Of a DNA stretch of 64,000 nucleotides, positions 16,428-30,567 are shown one piece after another; positions within the stretch are counted from its first letter, which is position 1; each line of letters starts with the position of its first letter. Source of the DNA: Mycolicibacterium chubuense NBB4 (GTDB lineage Bacteria; Actinomycetota; Actinomycetes; Mycobacteriales; Mycobacteriaceae). The notes beneath the pieces were generated by a model. That model saw only the letters and a program-made list of their open reading frames with translations. It made no database searches and was not told the DNA's origin. The stretch lies in assembly GCF_000266905.1 (NCBI RefSeq), contig NC_018027.1:5270001-5334000 (forward strand). The letters run 5' to 3'. The position numbers and the translations under genes are program-made.

Positions 16428-17432
16428 TCACGACGTGGTCCACGCCAGAAGCGTGTCCGCGTCCCACGTATTGACGATCCGCTCGGCGGCGAGACCGGCA
16501 TCGAGCGCGCGCTGGGCGCCGTACCCGAGGAAGTCCAGCTGCCCGGGCGCGTGGGAATCGGTGTCGATCGAGAACACGCAGCCGATCTCCATCGCGAGGT
16601 TGAGCAGCCGCGTCGGCGGGTCACGGCGCTCCGGGCGGGAGTTGATCTCGACCGCGGTGCCGGCGTCACGGCACGCGGTGAAGACCTTCTCGGCATCGAA
16701 CTTCGACTCGGGCCGCATGCCGCGGCCGCCGGTGACCAGCCGGCCGGTGCAATGGCCCAGCACGTCGGTGTGCGGATTGGCCACCGCCTTGAGCATGCGC
16801 CGGGTCATCGCGGGCGCATCCATGGCGAGCTTGGAGTGCACGCTGGCGACGACGACGTCGAGGCGCTCGAGCAGGTCGGGTTCCTGATCCAACGACCCGT
16901 CCTCCAGGATGTCGACCTCGATCCCGGTGAGGATCCGCAGAGGAGCGACCTTCTCGCGGAGTTCGTCGATGACGTCGAGCTGCCTCCGCAGTCGATCGGG
17001 CGACAGGCCGTTGGCCACCCGCAGACGCGGTGAGTGATCGGTCAGCGCGCAGTACTCGTGTCCGAGGTCGCGAGCGGCCATCATCATCTCCTCGATGGGC
17101 GCCGAGCCGTCGGACCAGTTGGAGTGCACGTGCAGGTCACCGCGCAGCGCGGCCCGAAGGTCACCGCCGCCGAGATCCTGGACCGATTCCCGTAACTCGA
17201 CCAGCACGTCGGGCTCCTGGCCGGCCCACGCCTGCGCGATGACTTTCGCGGTCTTCGGCCCGACCTTGGGCAGCGACTGCCAGCTGTTGGCCGCGCCGTG
17301 CTTGTCCCGCTGCGCATCGGTGAGCGCCTCGACGACGTCGGCGGCGTTGCGGTAGGCCATCACCCGGCGCGGGTCCTCGCGCGCCCGATCCTTGTAGTAG
17401 GCGATCTGGCGCAGCGCGGTGACCGGATCCAT
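16428..17432 (-). CDS. PHP-domain hydrolase with HhH region (Rv3856c-type)
   Basis: Protein of 334 residues. Residues 1-80 resemble the helix-hairpin-helix part of PolX (WQSLPKVGPKTAKVIAQAW). The PHP phosphoesterase domain follows: GDLHVHSNWSDGS, ALTDHSPRLRVANGL, ILTGIEVDILEDG, VVASVHSKL, SIDTDSHAPGQLDFL, all metal-ligand motifs intact. The nucleotidyltransferase palm of full PolX is absent. It may be a 3'-5' exonuclease or phosphatase. It ends two bases from the convergent dinB3 stop. Confidence 0.85.
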   Translation of the reverse strand: MDPVTALRQIAYYKDRAREDPRRVMAYRNAADVVEALTDAQRDKHGAANSWQSLPKVGPKTAKVIAQAWAGQEPDVLVELRESVQDLGGGDLRAALRGDLHVHSNWSDGSAPIEEMMMAARDLGHEYCALTDHSPRLRVANGLSPDRLRRQLDVIDELREKVAPLRILTGIEVDILEDGSLDQEPDLLERLDVVVASVHSKLAMDAPAMTRRMLKAVANPHTDVLGHCTGRLVTGGRGMRPESKFDAEKVFTACRDAGTAVEINSRPERRDPPTRLLNLAMEIGCVFSIDTDSHAPGQLDFLGYGAQRALDAGLAAERIVNTWDADTLLAWTTS

Positions 17433-17461
17433 GGTCTCAGTGTGCCCGCCGCGGCGCCTGG

Positions 17462-17486
17462 TACTCTAATTGAGGAATCGTTCAAT
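17462..17486 (+). promoter_or_regulatory. Promoter/operator of the arsR-sulP operon
   Basis: ATTGA-N8-TCAAT at 17469-17486 is an inverted repeat like ArsR/SmtB operators and abuts TACTCT (17462-17467), a possible -10. The following CAATCCAT direct repeats (17483-17500) lie in the short leader. Confidence 0.5.
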
Positions 17487-17527
17487 CCATCAATCCATCA
17501 AGACCATCGAATCCCGAAGAATCCGCC

Positions 17528-17905
17528 ATGCCCGACCGCTTTTCCGCCGACCAGCAGCGTCCGCTCTACGAGATCAAGGCGAACCTGTTCAAGGCGCTCG
17601 CCCACCCTGCTCGCATCCGCATCCTGGAGATCCTGTCCGCCAGCGCGCAGCCGACCTCGGTGAGCGACATCCTCACCGCCACGGGGATCGAGCCCACGCT
17701 GCTGTCGCAACACCTCGCCGTCCTCAAGCGCCACCACGTGGTGACCGGACGGCGCGTCGGCAACGCGGTGCTCTACGAACTCGCCCATCCCAAGATCTCG
17801 GAACTGCTCGTCATCGCGCGCACCTTCCTCGCCGACACGCTGGCCGCGCAACGCGACCAACTCCGGTCTCTGGAGGCGCTTCCGCCGCTGGAGACGCGGC
17901 GATGA
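17528..17905 (+). CDS. ArsR-family transcriptional regulator
   Basis: Protein of 125 residues with a winged helix: LFKALAHPARIRILEILS, then PTSVSDILTATGIEPTLLSQHLAVLKRHHVV and RVGNAVLYELAHP. No Cys-rich metal site of the ArsR or SmtB alpha-3 type is visible (no ELCVCDL-like motif), so the inducer is probably not a thiophilic metal. Overlaps the SulP gene by four bases (ATGA), so it likely autoregulates and controls that transporter. Confidence 0.88.
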   Translation: MPDRFSADQQRPLYEIKANLFKALAHPARIRILEILSASAQPTSVSDILTATGIEPTLLSQHLAVLKRHHVVTGRRVGNAVLYELAHPKISELLVIARTFLADTLAAQRDQLRSLEALPPLETRR

Positions 17906-19545
17906 TCGCCCGTCTGCTGCCGAGTCGCCGCGACTACTCCGCACTGCCCCGCTCGTGGCGCCGCGACATTCTCGCCGGGGTGACGGTCGGGGTGGTGGCG
18001 CTGCCGCTGGCCCTCGCGTTCGGCGTCAGCTCCGGGGTGGGCGCGGCGGCCGGACTCGTCACCGCCGTCGTCGCCGGCCTGGTGGCCGCGGTCTTCGGCG
18101 GTTCCTCCGTGCAGGTCTCCGGTCCCACCGGCGCGATGGCGGTCGTACTCGCCCCCATCGTCGCGGCACACGGGCTGGGCAGCATCGCGCTGGTGACCGT
18201 CCTCGCGGGCGTCATCGTGCTGCTCGCCGGCGTCACCGGGCTCGGCCGGGCCGTCACCTTCATCCCCTGGCCGGTGATCGAGGGCTTCACGCTCGGGATC
18301 GCCGCCATCATCTTCCTGCAGCAGGTCCCCGCGGCGTTCTCCACCACGAGCCCGCCGGGCGACCGCACGCTTCCCGCCACATGGCACGTCATCCTCCACG
18401 CCGACTGGGGCGCGGCAACGAAGACTCTCGGAGTCGTCGCGTTCGTCGCCGCGGTCATGCTGCTGTTGCCCCGGATCCACCGGGCCATCCCGGAGTCGCT
18501 CGCCGCTGTGGTGGGCGCGACGATCGCCGTGATGGTGCTCGGCATCCCGGTGGCCACCATCGGCGCGCTGCCGTCGCACCTGCCGGCGCCGGTGCTGCCG
18601 CAGGCCGACGCCGGCTCCCTGCGGGATTTGCTCGGCGCGGCTGTGGCGATCGCCGCGCTGGCGGCCATCGAGTCGCTGCTGTCCGCGCGGGTGGCCGCGA
18701 CGATGGCGGCGTCGGGGCCCTACGACCCGGACCGCGAGCTCGTCGGGCAGGGGCTGGCGTCGGTCGCCTCCGGGGTCTTCGGCGGCATGCCGGCCACCGG
18801 GGCCATCGCCCGCACCGCCGTCAACGTCCGGTCCGGCGCACGCACCCGGCTGTCGGCGATCGTGCACTCCCTGGTGCTGCTGGGCGTCGTCTACCTCGCC
18901 ACCGGGCCGGTGTCGGCGATCCCGCTGGCCGCACTCGCCGGGGTGCTGATGGTGACGTCGTTCCGGATGATCTCGCGCTCGACGATCCGCAAGATCCTGC
19001 GCTCGACGCGGTCCGACGCGCTGACGTTCGTTCTCACGGCGGCGGTCACGGTGTGCTTCGACCTGATCGAGGCCGTCCAGATCGGCATCCTGGTGGCGGC
19101 GTTCTTCGCGTTGCGCAGCGTCGCGAGCCGCAGCAGCGTGGTCCGCGAGCAACTCCCCGGACCGCGCCGGCCCGGGGATGACGAGATCGCGCTTCTGCGC
19201 CTCGACGGCGCGATGTTCTTTGGCGTGGCCGAGCGGATCTCGAACGCGATCACCGACGCCGACCACCCGCGGACGTCGGTGGTGATCATCCGGATGTCGC
19301 AGCTGGGCATGCTCGACGCCACCGGCGCCAACACCCTGGCGCAGATCTGCACCGAGCTGGAGAGCCGCGGTATCACGGTCATCATCAAGGGGGTGCGCGC
19401 CGAGCACGCCGCACTGCTGGCGAACGTCGGCGTCTTCGAATCACTGCGCCACGAACGTCATCTCATGGACAGCCTGGAGGACGCGATCGAGCACGCCCGG
19501 TCACACGTCACGCCCACCCCGACCACGCCGGGTTCCGCCCGGTGA
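17902..19545 (+). CDS. SulP-family anion transporter with STAS domain
   Basis: Protein of 547 residues. Ten or more helices occupy residues 20-400 (DILAGVTVGVVALPLALAFG and SSVQVSGPTGAMAVVL are SulP signatures). A cytoplasmic STAS domain follows (ALLRLDGAMFFGVAERI, SQLGMLDATGANTLAQI). SulP proteins carry sulfate, bicarbonate or other anions by symport or exchange. No carbonic anhydrase domain is fused. The ATG overlaps the ArsR stop; a long upstream frame is shadow. The last 38 bases overlap the convergent neighbour's 3' end. Confidence 0.88.
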   Translation: MIARLLPSRRDYSALPRSWRRDILAGVTVGVVALPLALAFGVSSGVGAAAGLVTAVVAGLVAAVFGGSSVQVSGPTGAMAVVLAPIVAAHGLGSIALVTVLAGVIVLLAGVTGLGRAVTFIPWPVIEGFTLGIAAIIFLQQVPAAFSTTSPPGDRTLPATWHVILHADWGAATKTLGVVAFVAAVMLLLPRIHRAIPESLAAVVGATIAVMVLGIPVATIGALPSHLPAPVLPQADAGSLRDLLGAAVAIAALAAIESLLSARVAATMAASGPYDPDRELVGQGLASVASGVFGGMPATGAIARTAVNVRSGARTRLSAIVHSLVLLGVVYLATGPVSAIPLAALAGVLMVTSFRMISRSTIRKILRSTRSDALTFVLTAAVTVCFDLIEAVQIGILVAAFFALRSVASRSSVVREQLPGPRRPGDDEIALLRLDGAMFFGVAERISNAITDADHPRTSVVIIRMSQLGMLDATGANTLAQICTELESRGITVIIKGVRAEHAALLANVGVFESLRHERHLMDSLEDAIEHARSHVTPTPTTPGSAR

Positions 19546-20083
19546 GCGCAACCACCCGGTCCAGCAGCGGGGCGTCCTCGGCCACCGGGACCGGCGCGGC
19601 GAAGAGCCCCTCGACCGGCCCCTGCTCGGCGAAGGCCGCGACATGCGGCAGGACGGCCTCGAGGATCTCGTCGGTCACCCCGTAGGGCTGCCCAGTTGCG
19701 CGCGCGAGGTCCCAGCCGTGCACGACGACCTCGGTCAGCGCGATCATGCCGCCGACGTCCGCGGGGAAATCGATGCCGCCGGCCCGCGACATCCCCTCCC
19801 ACGCTCCCGGCTCGCGCCAGGCAGCGGCCAGCTCCGCGAGCCGCCGCGGGTACGCGCTACGCCAGTCCGCGTCGAGTTCCTCGCTGACCTCGGGCGGGGT
19901 GTTCGTCAACTCGCCGAATCGCTTGCCCGCCGCCGCCGCGAACGCCGACGCCAGGCCGCCCAGGTGCGAGACGAGCGCCGCGACGCTCATGCCGGCGCAT
20001 GGCGTCGCGCCGCTCAGCTGGTCATCACGTACGTCGTGCAGAAGATCGGCGGTGCGCACACACGCCGGAGTCATGTCGATCAT
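19508..20083 (-). CDS. DinB-like/maleylpyruvate isomerase N-terminal family protein (TIGR03086-like)
   Basis: Protein of 191 residues of the four-helix DinB-like fold. Candidate metal ligands lie in AALVSHLGGLASAF and VVVHGWDLARATGQP. In actinobacteria these proteins are often mycothiol- or metal-dependent enzymes, though most are uncharacterised. Its 3' end overlaps the sulP coding region by 38 bases in a tail-to-tail arrangement. Substrate unknown. Confidence 0.75.
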   Translation of the reverse strand: MIDMTPACVRTADLLHDVRDDQLSGATPCAGMSVAALVSHLGGLASAFAAAAGKRFGELTNTPPEVSEELDADWRSAYPRRLAELAAAWREPGAWEGMSRAGGIDFPADVGGMIALTEVVVHGWDLARATGQPYGVTDEILEAVLPHVAAFAEQGPVEGLFAAPVPVAEDAPLLDRVVALTGRNPAWSGWA

Positions 20084-20134
20084 GTGGGTACCGACCGGCC
20101 GGCGGCCGAGAAGTCATCGGCGCGCGATCGGTTC

Positions 20135-20140
20135 TAGAGT
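20135..20140 (+). promoter_or_regulatory. Probable -10 of leaderless oxidoreductase gene
   Basis: TAGAGT ends seven bases before the GTG at 20148; no Shine-Dalgarno is visible. Confidence 0.45.
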
Positions 20141-20147
20141 CGACGAA

Positions 20148-21008
20148 GTGAGATTCGCATTCAAGACTTCGCCGCAGAACACCACCTGGTCCGACATGCT
20201 CGCCATCTGGAAGGCCGCCGACGACATCGACGTCTTCGAGTCGGGCTGGACCTTCGACCACTTCTATCCGATCTTCTCCGACTCCACCGGGCCGTGCCTC
20301 GAGGGCTGGACGACGCTGACCGCGCTGGCTCAGGCCACCACCCGGCTGCGGGTCGGCGTGCTGGTCACCGGCATCCACTATCGCCACCCCGCCGTCCTCG
20401 CCAACATGGCTTCAGCGCTCGACGTCGTCTCGGGCGGGCGGCTCGAACTCGGGATCGGCGCGGGCTGGAACGAAGAGGAGTCAGGTGCCTACGGGATCGA
20501 GCTGGGCAGCATCAAGGAGCGCTTCGACCGCTTCGAGGAGGCCTGTCAGATCCTGAGGAGTCTGCTCTCGCAGGAGACGACCACCTTCGACGGGAAGTTC
20601 TACCAACTCAAGGACGCCCGCAACGAGCCCAAGGGACCCCAGCAGCCTCACCCTCCGATCTGCATCGGCGGCAGCGGCGAGAAGCGGACCCTGCGAATCA
20701 CCGCGCAGTACGCCGACCACTGGAACTTCGTGGGCGGCCCGCCCGAGGAGTTCGCCCGCAAGCGCGACGTGCTCGCCCGGCACTGCGCCGACGTCGGGCG
20801 CGACCCGAAGGACATCATGCTCTCGGCGCACGTCCGCCTGAACCCCGAGCGGGACTACGACGCGGTGATCGAGGAGGCGTCCGCGCTGGGTGCCGAGGGC
20901 CTCGACCTGGCGATCATCTACCTGCCGCCGCCCTACGACCCCGCCGTGCTGGAGCCGCTGGCCGACACGATCCGCGCCTCCGGGCTGCTCGCCAGCAAAG
21001 CGCGCTGA
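20148..21008 (+). CDS. LLM-class F420-dependent oxidoreductase (Rv1855c-like)
   Basis: Protein of 286 residues of the luciferase-like TIM-barrel superfamily. RFAFKTSPQNTTWSDML, VLVTGIHYRHPAVLANM, LELGIGAGWNEEESGAYGI and GGSGEKRTLRITAQYADHWN are typical of F420-binding members and closely resemble Rv1855c as remembered. Likely reduces or oxidises an organic substrate with coenzyme F420; substrate unknown. GTG start fixed by the family N-terminus and the TAGAGT seven bases upstream. Confidence 0.85.
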   Translation: MRFAFKTSPQNTTWSDMLAIWKAADDIDVFESGWTFDHFYPIFSDSTGPCLEGWTTLTALAQATTRLRVGVLVTGIHYRHPAVLANMASALDVVSGGRLELGIGAGWNEEESGAYGIELGSIKERFDRFEEACQILRSLLSQETTTFDGKFYQLKDARNEPKGPQQPHPPICIGGSGEKRTLRITAQYADHWNFVGGPPEEFARKRDVLARHCADVGRDPKDIMLSAHVRLNPERDYDAVIEEASALGAEGLDLAIIYLPPPYDPAVLEPLADTIRASGLLASKAR

Positions 21009-21086
21009 GGGTCACAGCACGATAACGGTCAAGCAAAGATTCGGTCGCGTGCCGCCGCGGCGGCGTCCCGGCGAGCCGGAAATTCG

Positions 21087-21272
21087 CTAGACGCCCCATC
21101 GCAAAAGCTCGTCGGCCGTGATGAGCCGTTCCGCCTTGGCGGGGAACTCACGGCTCTTGACCGGGTGGCGGAACAGTGACCAGGCGATACGACCCATCCG
21201 TGACCGGGTAATCGGGGATATGTGCACGGTGATTACTCCTGCGGTGTGCCTATAGCTGAACCGGGGAGCCAC
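21087..21272 (-). CDS. Small conserved protein (Rv3857c-like)
   Basis: Short gene of 61 codons between gltD and the upstream genes, where M. tuberculosis has Rv3857c (62 residues). The product is basic, with a Trp/Phe-rich centre (MGRIAWSLFRHPVKSREFP) and an acidic ERLITADELLRW tail. A start at the internal GTG (VHISPI) is possible. No domain recognised. Support is mainly position, length and normal amino-acid composition. Confidence 0.55.
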   Translation of the reverse strand: MAPRFSYRHTAGVITVHISPITRSRMGRIAWSLFRHPVKSREFPAKAERLITADELLRWGV

Positions 21273-21454
21273 CTTACCGCAGCGCCCTTACCAAGTCATT
21301 AGATACCTGACTGCTGGCAAACTCCGGCAGGCACGCCGAACAATGATCGGATGTTTTTATTGTGACAGGAGTGACGGGAGTGACTTGACGAGACCGTCCC
21401 GCGACCGCGTCGTGCATGGCGCGTGCATCCACGGTGACAAGATCGGTACACACG

Positions 21455-21493
21455 ACGACAGGGGCACACCCTCGGTGGGTGTGCCCCTGTCGT
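21455..21493 (-). terminator. Strong hairpin terminator after gltBD
   Basis: A perfect 17-base stem (ACGACAGGGGCACACCC / its complement) with loop TCGGT lies 11 bases after the gltD stop. No U tract follows on the minus strand, as is common for mycobacterial terminators. Confidence 0.75.
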
Positions 21494-21503
21494 TCGGTGA
21501 CGG

Positions 21504-22962
21504 TTACCGCTGCGGGACGGCGGTCGGCTTGATCGGCGCCGGCAGCGCTGAGCTGCCCATCAGGTGGCGGTCCACCGCAGACGCCGCAGCACGGCCTTCG
21601 GCGATGGCCCACACGATCAGCGACTGCCCGCGGCCCATGTCGCCGGCGACGAACACGCCGGGAACCGAGGTCGCGAACGCCGAATCGCGGGAGACGTTGC
21701 CACGCTCGTTGACCTCGACACCGAGGTCGGTGAGCAGGCCTTCGCGCTCAGGCCCGGTGAAGCCCATCGCCAGCAGCACGAGATCGGCGTCCATCTCGAA
21801 GTCGGTGCCGTCGATCTTCTCGAACTTGCCCGCCCTCATCTCGACCTCATACCCACGCAGGTGGGTGACGCGGCCGTTCTCGCCGAGGAACTCCTCGGTG
21901 TTGACCGAGTAGACACGGTCACCGCCCTCCTCGTGCGCGGAGGTGACGCGGTACATCAGCGGGTACGTCGGCCACGGCGTCGAGTCGGCACGCGTCTCCG
22001 GCGGACGCGGCATGATCTCGAACTGGTGCACATGGGCCGCGCCCTGGCGGTGGGCGGTGCCCAGGCAGTCGGCACCGGTGTCGCCGCCGCCGATGATGAT
22101 CACCTTCTTGCCCTTGGCGGTGATCGGCGGCTGGCCGTCGGCGTCGACCACGGGGTCACCCAGCTGGACCCGGTTGGCCCACGGCAGGTACTCCATGGCC
22201 TGGTGGATACCGTCGAGCTCGCGCCCCGGAATCGGCAGGTCGCGGCGCGCGGTCGCACCGCCGGCCAGCACCACTGCGTCGAACTCCGAGCGCAGCTGCG
22301 CAGCGGTGATGTCGACACCGACGTTGACCCCGGTGCGGAACTCGGTGCCCTCGGCGCGCATCTGTTCGAGACGCCGGTCGATGTGGCGCTTCTCCATCTT
22401 GAATTCCGGGATGCCGTACCGCAGCAGCCCGCCGATGCGGTCGTCGCGCTCGAACACCGTGACCGCATGACCGGCACGCGTGAGCTGCTGCGCCGCAGCC
22501 AATCCCGCGGGTCCGGAGCCGACGACGGCGACCTTCTTGCCGGTCAACCGGTCCGGGGGGAGCGGGACGACCCAGCCCTCGTCGAAGGCGTTGTCGATGA
22601 TCTCGACCTCGACCTGCTTGATGGTCACTGGATCCTGGTTGATGCCCAGCACGCACGAGCCCTCGCACGGCGCGGGGCACAGGCGCCCGGTGAACTCCGG
22701 GAAGTTGTTGGTGGCGTGCAGCCGTTCGATGGCGTCGCGCCACCGCCCGGTGCGCACCAGGTCGTTCCACTCCGGGATCAGGTTGCCCAGCGGACAGCCG
22801 TTGTGGCAGAACGGGATACCGCAGTCCATGCAGCGACTGGCCTGCACCTGGAGATGGTCGTGGGGGAATTCCTCGTAGACCTCTTTCCAGTCGCGCAGCC
22901 GCAGGTCGACCGGGCGACGCTGCGGGGTCTCGCGATGGGTGTACTTCAGGAATCCGCGCGGG

Positions 22963-22970
<8 letters not shown>
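21504..22970 (-). CDS. gltD: Glutamate synthase small subunit
   Basis: Protein of 488 residues. Two N-terminal Cys clusters ([17 protein letters not shown] and CPAPCEGSC) bind the [4Fe-4S] centres. FAD site [17 protein letters not shown] and NADPH site [17 protein letters not shown] follow, ending with the FAD-closing [19 protein letters not shown]. It passes NADPH electrons to GltB. It overlaps the gltB end by eight bases; ATG at 22970 is the first Met after the gltB frame ends. A hairpin terminator follows. Confidence 0.97.
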
Positions 22971-27564
<4,594 letters not shown>

Positions 27565-28159
27565 TCCCACCTACCTTTTTGTGCACACGTCCCGCGGAGT
27601 TGTTGAGTACGGCAACTCTGAACGAGAGCGTTAGCCGGTCTGGCTGTGGGGGTGCCTTCGTGCAGCACTGAACGACGGCCCTTTTTCCACGCGCCACAAG
27701 TGGTGAAAACGATATGACAAAAGGGCCTTGACATGCCAACTTAGTACGCCCTAAGTAGGTTCGCCGGGCAGAGCGACTCCGGATTGCGTCCGCGCCCAGA
27801 TCACAAACGAACAACGTTGCCGCGGCGAGTATTTCACACGGACAACGATCGCGGCGCCGCGATGAGTGCTGAATCACACTCACAGCCCGGGGCCATCTGG
27901 AGTTTGCTGTGCGACATCTAGACGCGCTTGTGCTGCAGCGATGAGACGACTTCACTTTGCGCAAAAGCCTGGTCGGATTCTTAGAGATGGCCCTCGCGCG
28001 CCGGGGAGTGGCCTGAGGCCCGTCAGCAAACCATCCGCCCACACCGCCGCCGGCCCCCGGCGCCACGACGCCGCCGAACTCGAAGCGGCGCAGCCCTTTT
28101 CCTTACCTCACCCGTGGCCGGCCCATTCCCCGTAACCGGTCCGGCTCCACGGCAATCAT
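27565..28159. other. Long gltB upstream region without a supported gene
   Basis: About 595 bases lacking a convincing gene; frames through it have no start signals or recognisable product. It contains an inverted repeat ACTTAG-TACGCC-CTAAGT (27739-27756) and, between it and gltB, complementary GGCCCTTTT/AAAAGGGCC arms (around 27678-27727). These probably belong to the gltB promoter and leader. No clear -35/-10 pair or GlnR box could be assigned. Confidence 0.5.
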
Positions 28160-29029
28160 GTGACGAGCCGTCGGCGATACGGGGAGGGGGTATACGCGGC
28201 CGCCGCGGCCCGTCAGGCTGGACGAGTGCTCCATCCGCTGAACACCCCGCTGGGCCGCTTCGGAATCGACACGAGCGAAGACGGCGCGCAACGCTGCACC
28301 GCGTCGATCCCCGTGCACGGCCTGGCCAACCCACTCACCGGGCTCCCCTCGGTTGCTCCGCTGGCGATGCTGGTGGACCACCTCGGGGGCCTGGTAAACC
28401 ACAACCGGCGCGGACCGGGCGAGTGGACGGTGTCCAGCGAGCTGTCGCTGGAGCTGACTCCCGGGGCGGCCGCGGTCATCGCGGCGTCTCCGGATGCGCC
28501 GATCGTCGGGCAGTCGCGGCCGCTGGGGAGCAAGGACCGGGGCGCCCTCGCGTGGTGCGAGCTGCGCGCGAACGACGTGGTGATCGCCACCGCGACCGTC
28601 CGTTCGTTCTACATCAGCGTTCCCGCCGACCTGGCGTCATGGCCGGACCAGTCCACCGGCTCGCTGCCCGGGACCACCCTGGCCGCCCTGATGGCCGTCG
28701 AGGTCGGCGAAACCGGCGGCGCTGCAACGGTTTTGATGCAGACGGCCGATCCGGTGCTCAACAACAGCGTGGGAATGGTGCACGGCGGGGTGTCGTCGAT
28801 GGGGCTCGAACTCGTGGGGTCGGCCGCGCTCAACGCCGGGGCACCTGACACGCCGTTGAAGACCGCTTCGCTGCGGGTGAACTTCGTGCGGCCCTTCCAC
28901 GGCGGCGCCGACGCGCACTACCTCGCCAAGCCGGTGCACGCCGGACGCAGCAGCGGTGTGGCCGAGGCGCGGGCGGTCGGCCACGACGGCCGGGTGGCGC
29001 TCCTGGCGCGGCTGACCGCCTACCGCTGA
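28160..29029 (+). CDS. Double hotdog thioesterase-like protein
   Basis: Up to 289 residues. The first half ([20 protein letters not shown]) and the second ([19 protein letters not shown], then FVRPFHGG) both look like PaaI/4HBT hotdog domains; the HGG of the second half is the usual acyl-CoA thioesterase element. Likely hydrolyses an acyl-CoA or aromatic acyl-CoA. The start is uncertain: GTG 28160 gives an Arg-rich 22-residue extension, GTG 28226 gives [14 protein letters not shown] and may be the real one. It stands alone upstream of aqpZ. Confidence 0.7.
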   Translation: MTSRRRYGEGVYAAAAARQAGRVLHPLNTPLGRFGIDTSEDGAQRCTASIPVHGLANPLTGLPSVAPLAMLVDHLGGLVNHNRRGPGEWTVSSELSLELTPGAAAVIAASPDAPIVGQSRPLGSKDRGALAWCELRANDVVIATATVRSFYISVPADLASWPDQSTGSLPGTTLAALMAVEVGETGGAATVLMQTADPVLNNSVGMVHGGVSSMGLELVGSAALNAGAPDTPLKTASLRVNFVRPFHGGADAHYLAKPVHAGRSSGVAEARAVGHDGRVALLARLTAYR

Positions 29030-29139
29030 CTTTCTTCCCGGTCGCTGTGACGCATCGGTGCGGCGTACGACCTTGCGCCGCTGCGCTGGGGTGTCACCCT
29101 GAGCGAGACGGCACCGGCGCCGACGGAAGGGGTTCACCG

Positions 29140-29934
29140 ATGCGCTCTCCCACCATGGGCCACCGACTGGCGGCCGAGTTCCTCGGGACGTTCTGGCTGG
29201 TGTTCGGCGGCTGCGGCAGCGCGGTGTTCGCCGCGAAGTTCCTGTCGGACGACAAGGTCTCGCTCGGCATCGGGTTCCTCGGCGTCGCCCTCGCGTTCGG
29301 CCTGACGGTGCTCACGGGCGTGTACGCCTTCGGCACGATCTCGGGCGGTCACTTCAACCCCGCCGTCACGCTGGGTGCAGCACTAGCCCGACGCGTCGAG
29401 TGGAAGGCGGTACCCGCCTACTGGATCGCGCAGGTGGTCGCCGGCCTCGTCGCCGGGGCCGCGATCTACGGCATCGCCCGGGGACGGCCGGGCTGGACTG
29501 CGACGGGCAACATGGCGGCCAACGGCTTCGGCCCGCACTCCCCCGGCGGCTACTCGCTGTGGGCGGTGGTCCTCGCCGAGGTGGTGCTGACCTTCGTGTT
29601 CCTGCTCGTCATCCTGGGCTCGACCGACGACCGCGCGCCGAAGGGTTTCGCAGGGCTGGCGATCGGCCTGAGCCTGACCCTGATCCACCTGGTCTCGATA
29701 CCGATCTCCAACACGTCGGTGAATCCGGCCCGCTCGACCGGAGTGGCGTTCTTCAACGGCAACGGCGCTCCGGCCCAGCTGTGGGTGTTCTGGCTGGCCC
29801 CGCTGATCGGCGCCGCGATCGCCGGGGTCGCGTATGCGTTGCTGTTCGGCGCCGCCGAGAAGCTCGCCGATCGCCCTGTGCGCGACGACGCGTTGCCCGG
29901 CGGCAGTCCTGCCCAGCGGGAGGTCAGGCGCTAG
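29140..29934 (+). CDS. aqpZ: Aquaporin Z
   Basis: Protein of 264 residues with six helices and the two NPA loops, [12 protein letters not shown] and [13 protein letters not shown]. Arg after the second NPA and small residues nearby match water-selective AqpZ. AAGGGG lies eight bases before the ATG; a second ATG 15 bases on is possible. It converges on dps1 with eight bases between stops. M. tuberculosis lacks an aquaporin here, while rapid growers carry one. Confidence 0.92.
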   Translation: MRSPTMGHRLAAEFLGTFWLVFGGCGSAVFAAKFLSDDKVSLGIGFLGVALAFGLTVLTGVYAFGTISGGHFNPAVTLGAALARRVEWKAVPAYWIAQVVAGLVAGAAIYGIARGRPGWTATGNMAANGFGPHSPGGYSLWAVVLAEVVLTFVFLLVILGSTDDRAPKGFAGLAIGLSLTLIHLVSIPISNTSVNPARSTGVAFFNGNGAPAQLWVFWLAPLIGAAIAGVAYALLFGAAEKLADRPVRDDALPGGSPAQREVRR

Positions 29935-29942
29935 GACCCGCC

Positions 29943-30491
29943 CTAGGAACCGCCCTTCGCCTTGCCGGCCGCGCCCTTCTCGGTGTCCTCGCCGTCATTG
30001 GCCAGCTGGCCCCCGGAGTTCTCCAGGTGAGCCCGCACGAACCACTGGAACTTCTCCAGTTCGCCCGCGTGGCCGATGAGCATGTCCTGAGACACCAGGT
30101 CGAGTTCCTCGAGCCGCCCGATGGACTTGCGGGTGTCCTCGATGACGCCGGTGTAGACCAGGTCGAGGGCGGCCAGGTGGGCCTGGACGGTGTCGCGACC
30201 CACCGAGTAGTCGTCCCAGGTGCGGTCGTTGAGGATCGCGCCCGGCGTGCCCTTCGGCGACGCCCCGAGGGCGGCGATACGCTCGGCGACCTCGTCGGCG
30301 TACCCGCGGACCAGCTCGACCTGCGGGTCGATCATCTCGTGCACCCCGATGAAGTTCGGGCCGACCACGTTCCAGTGCACGTGCTTGAGCGTCAGGTGCA
30401 GGTCGTTGTACCGACTCAGCGCCTTCTGCAGCAGCTCGGCGACTTCGGCGCCCTGCTTGTCGGAAAGGCCGGGAATCGTGAACGCAGTCAT
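29943..30491 (-). CDS. dps: DNA-binding ferritin-like protein Dps1
   Basis: Protein of 182 residues, almost identical in its core to M. smegmatis Dps1 (LTLKHVHWNVVGPNFIGVHE, VELVRGYADEVAERIAALG, DLVYTGVIEDTRKSIGRLE). The ferroxidase site His and acidic residues are in HVHWNVVGPNF and HEMIDPQ. The Lys/Gly-rich C-terminal tail (GAAGKAKGGS) binds DNA. It stores iron and protects DNA in stationary phase, which may matter more here since bfrB is absent from its usual place. Confidence 0.95.
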   Translation of the reverse strand: MTAFTIPGLSDKQGAEVAELLQKALSRYNDLHLTLKHVHWNVVGPNFIGVHEMIDPQVELVRGYADEVAERIAALGASPKGTPGAILNDRTWDDYSVGRDTVQAHLAALDLVYTGVIEDTRKSIGRLEELDLVSQDMLIGHAGELEKFQWFVRAHLENSGGQLANDGEDTEKGAAGKAKGGS

Positions 30492-30567
30492 GGTTGGTCA
30501 GCTCCTTCGCATGTTCTCGGCCGACGTGTACCCGAGTGCACAACGCGATAATCACGTCGGCGCGAGG

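Noticed and set aside
21343..21912. Plus-strand frame across the gltBD terminator and gltD
   Set aside because: It reads through a perfect terminator hairpin and the antisense of gltD.
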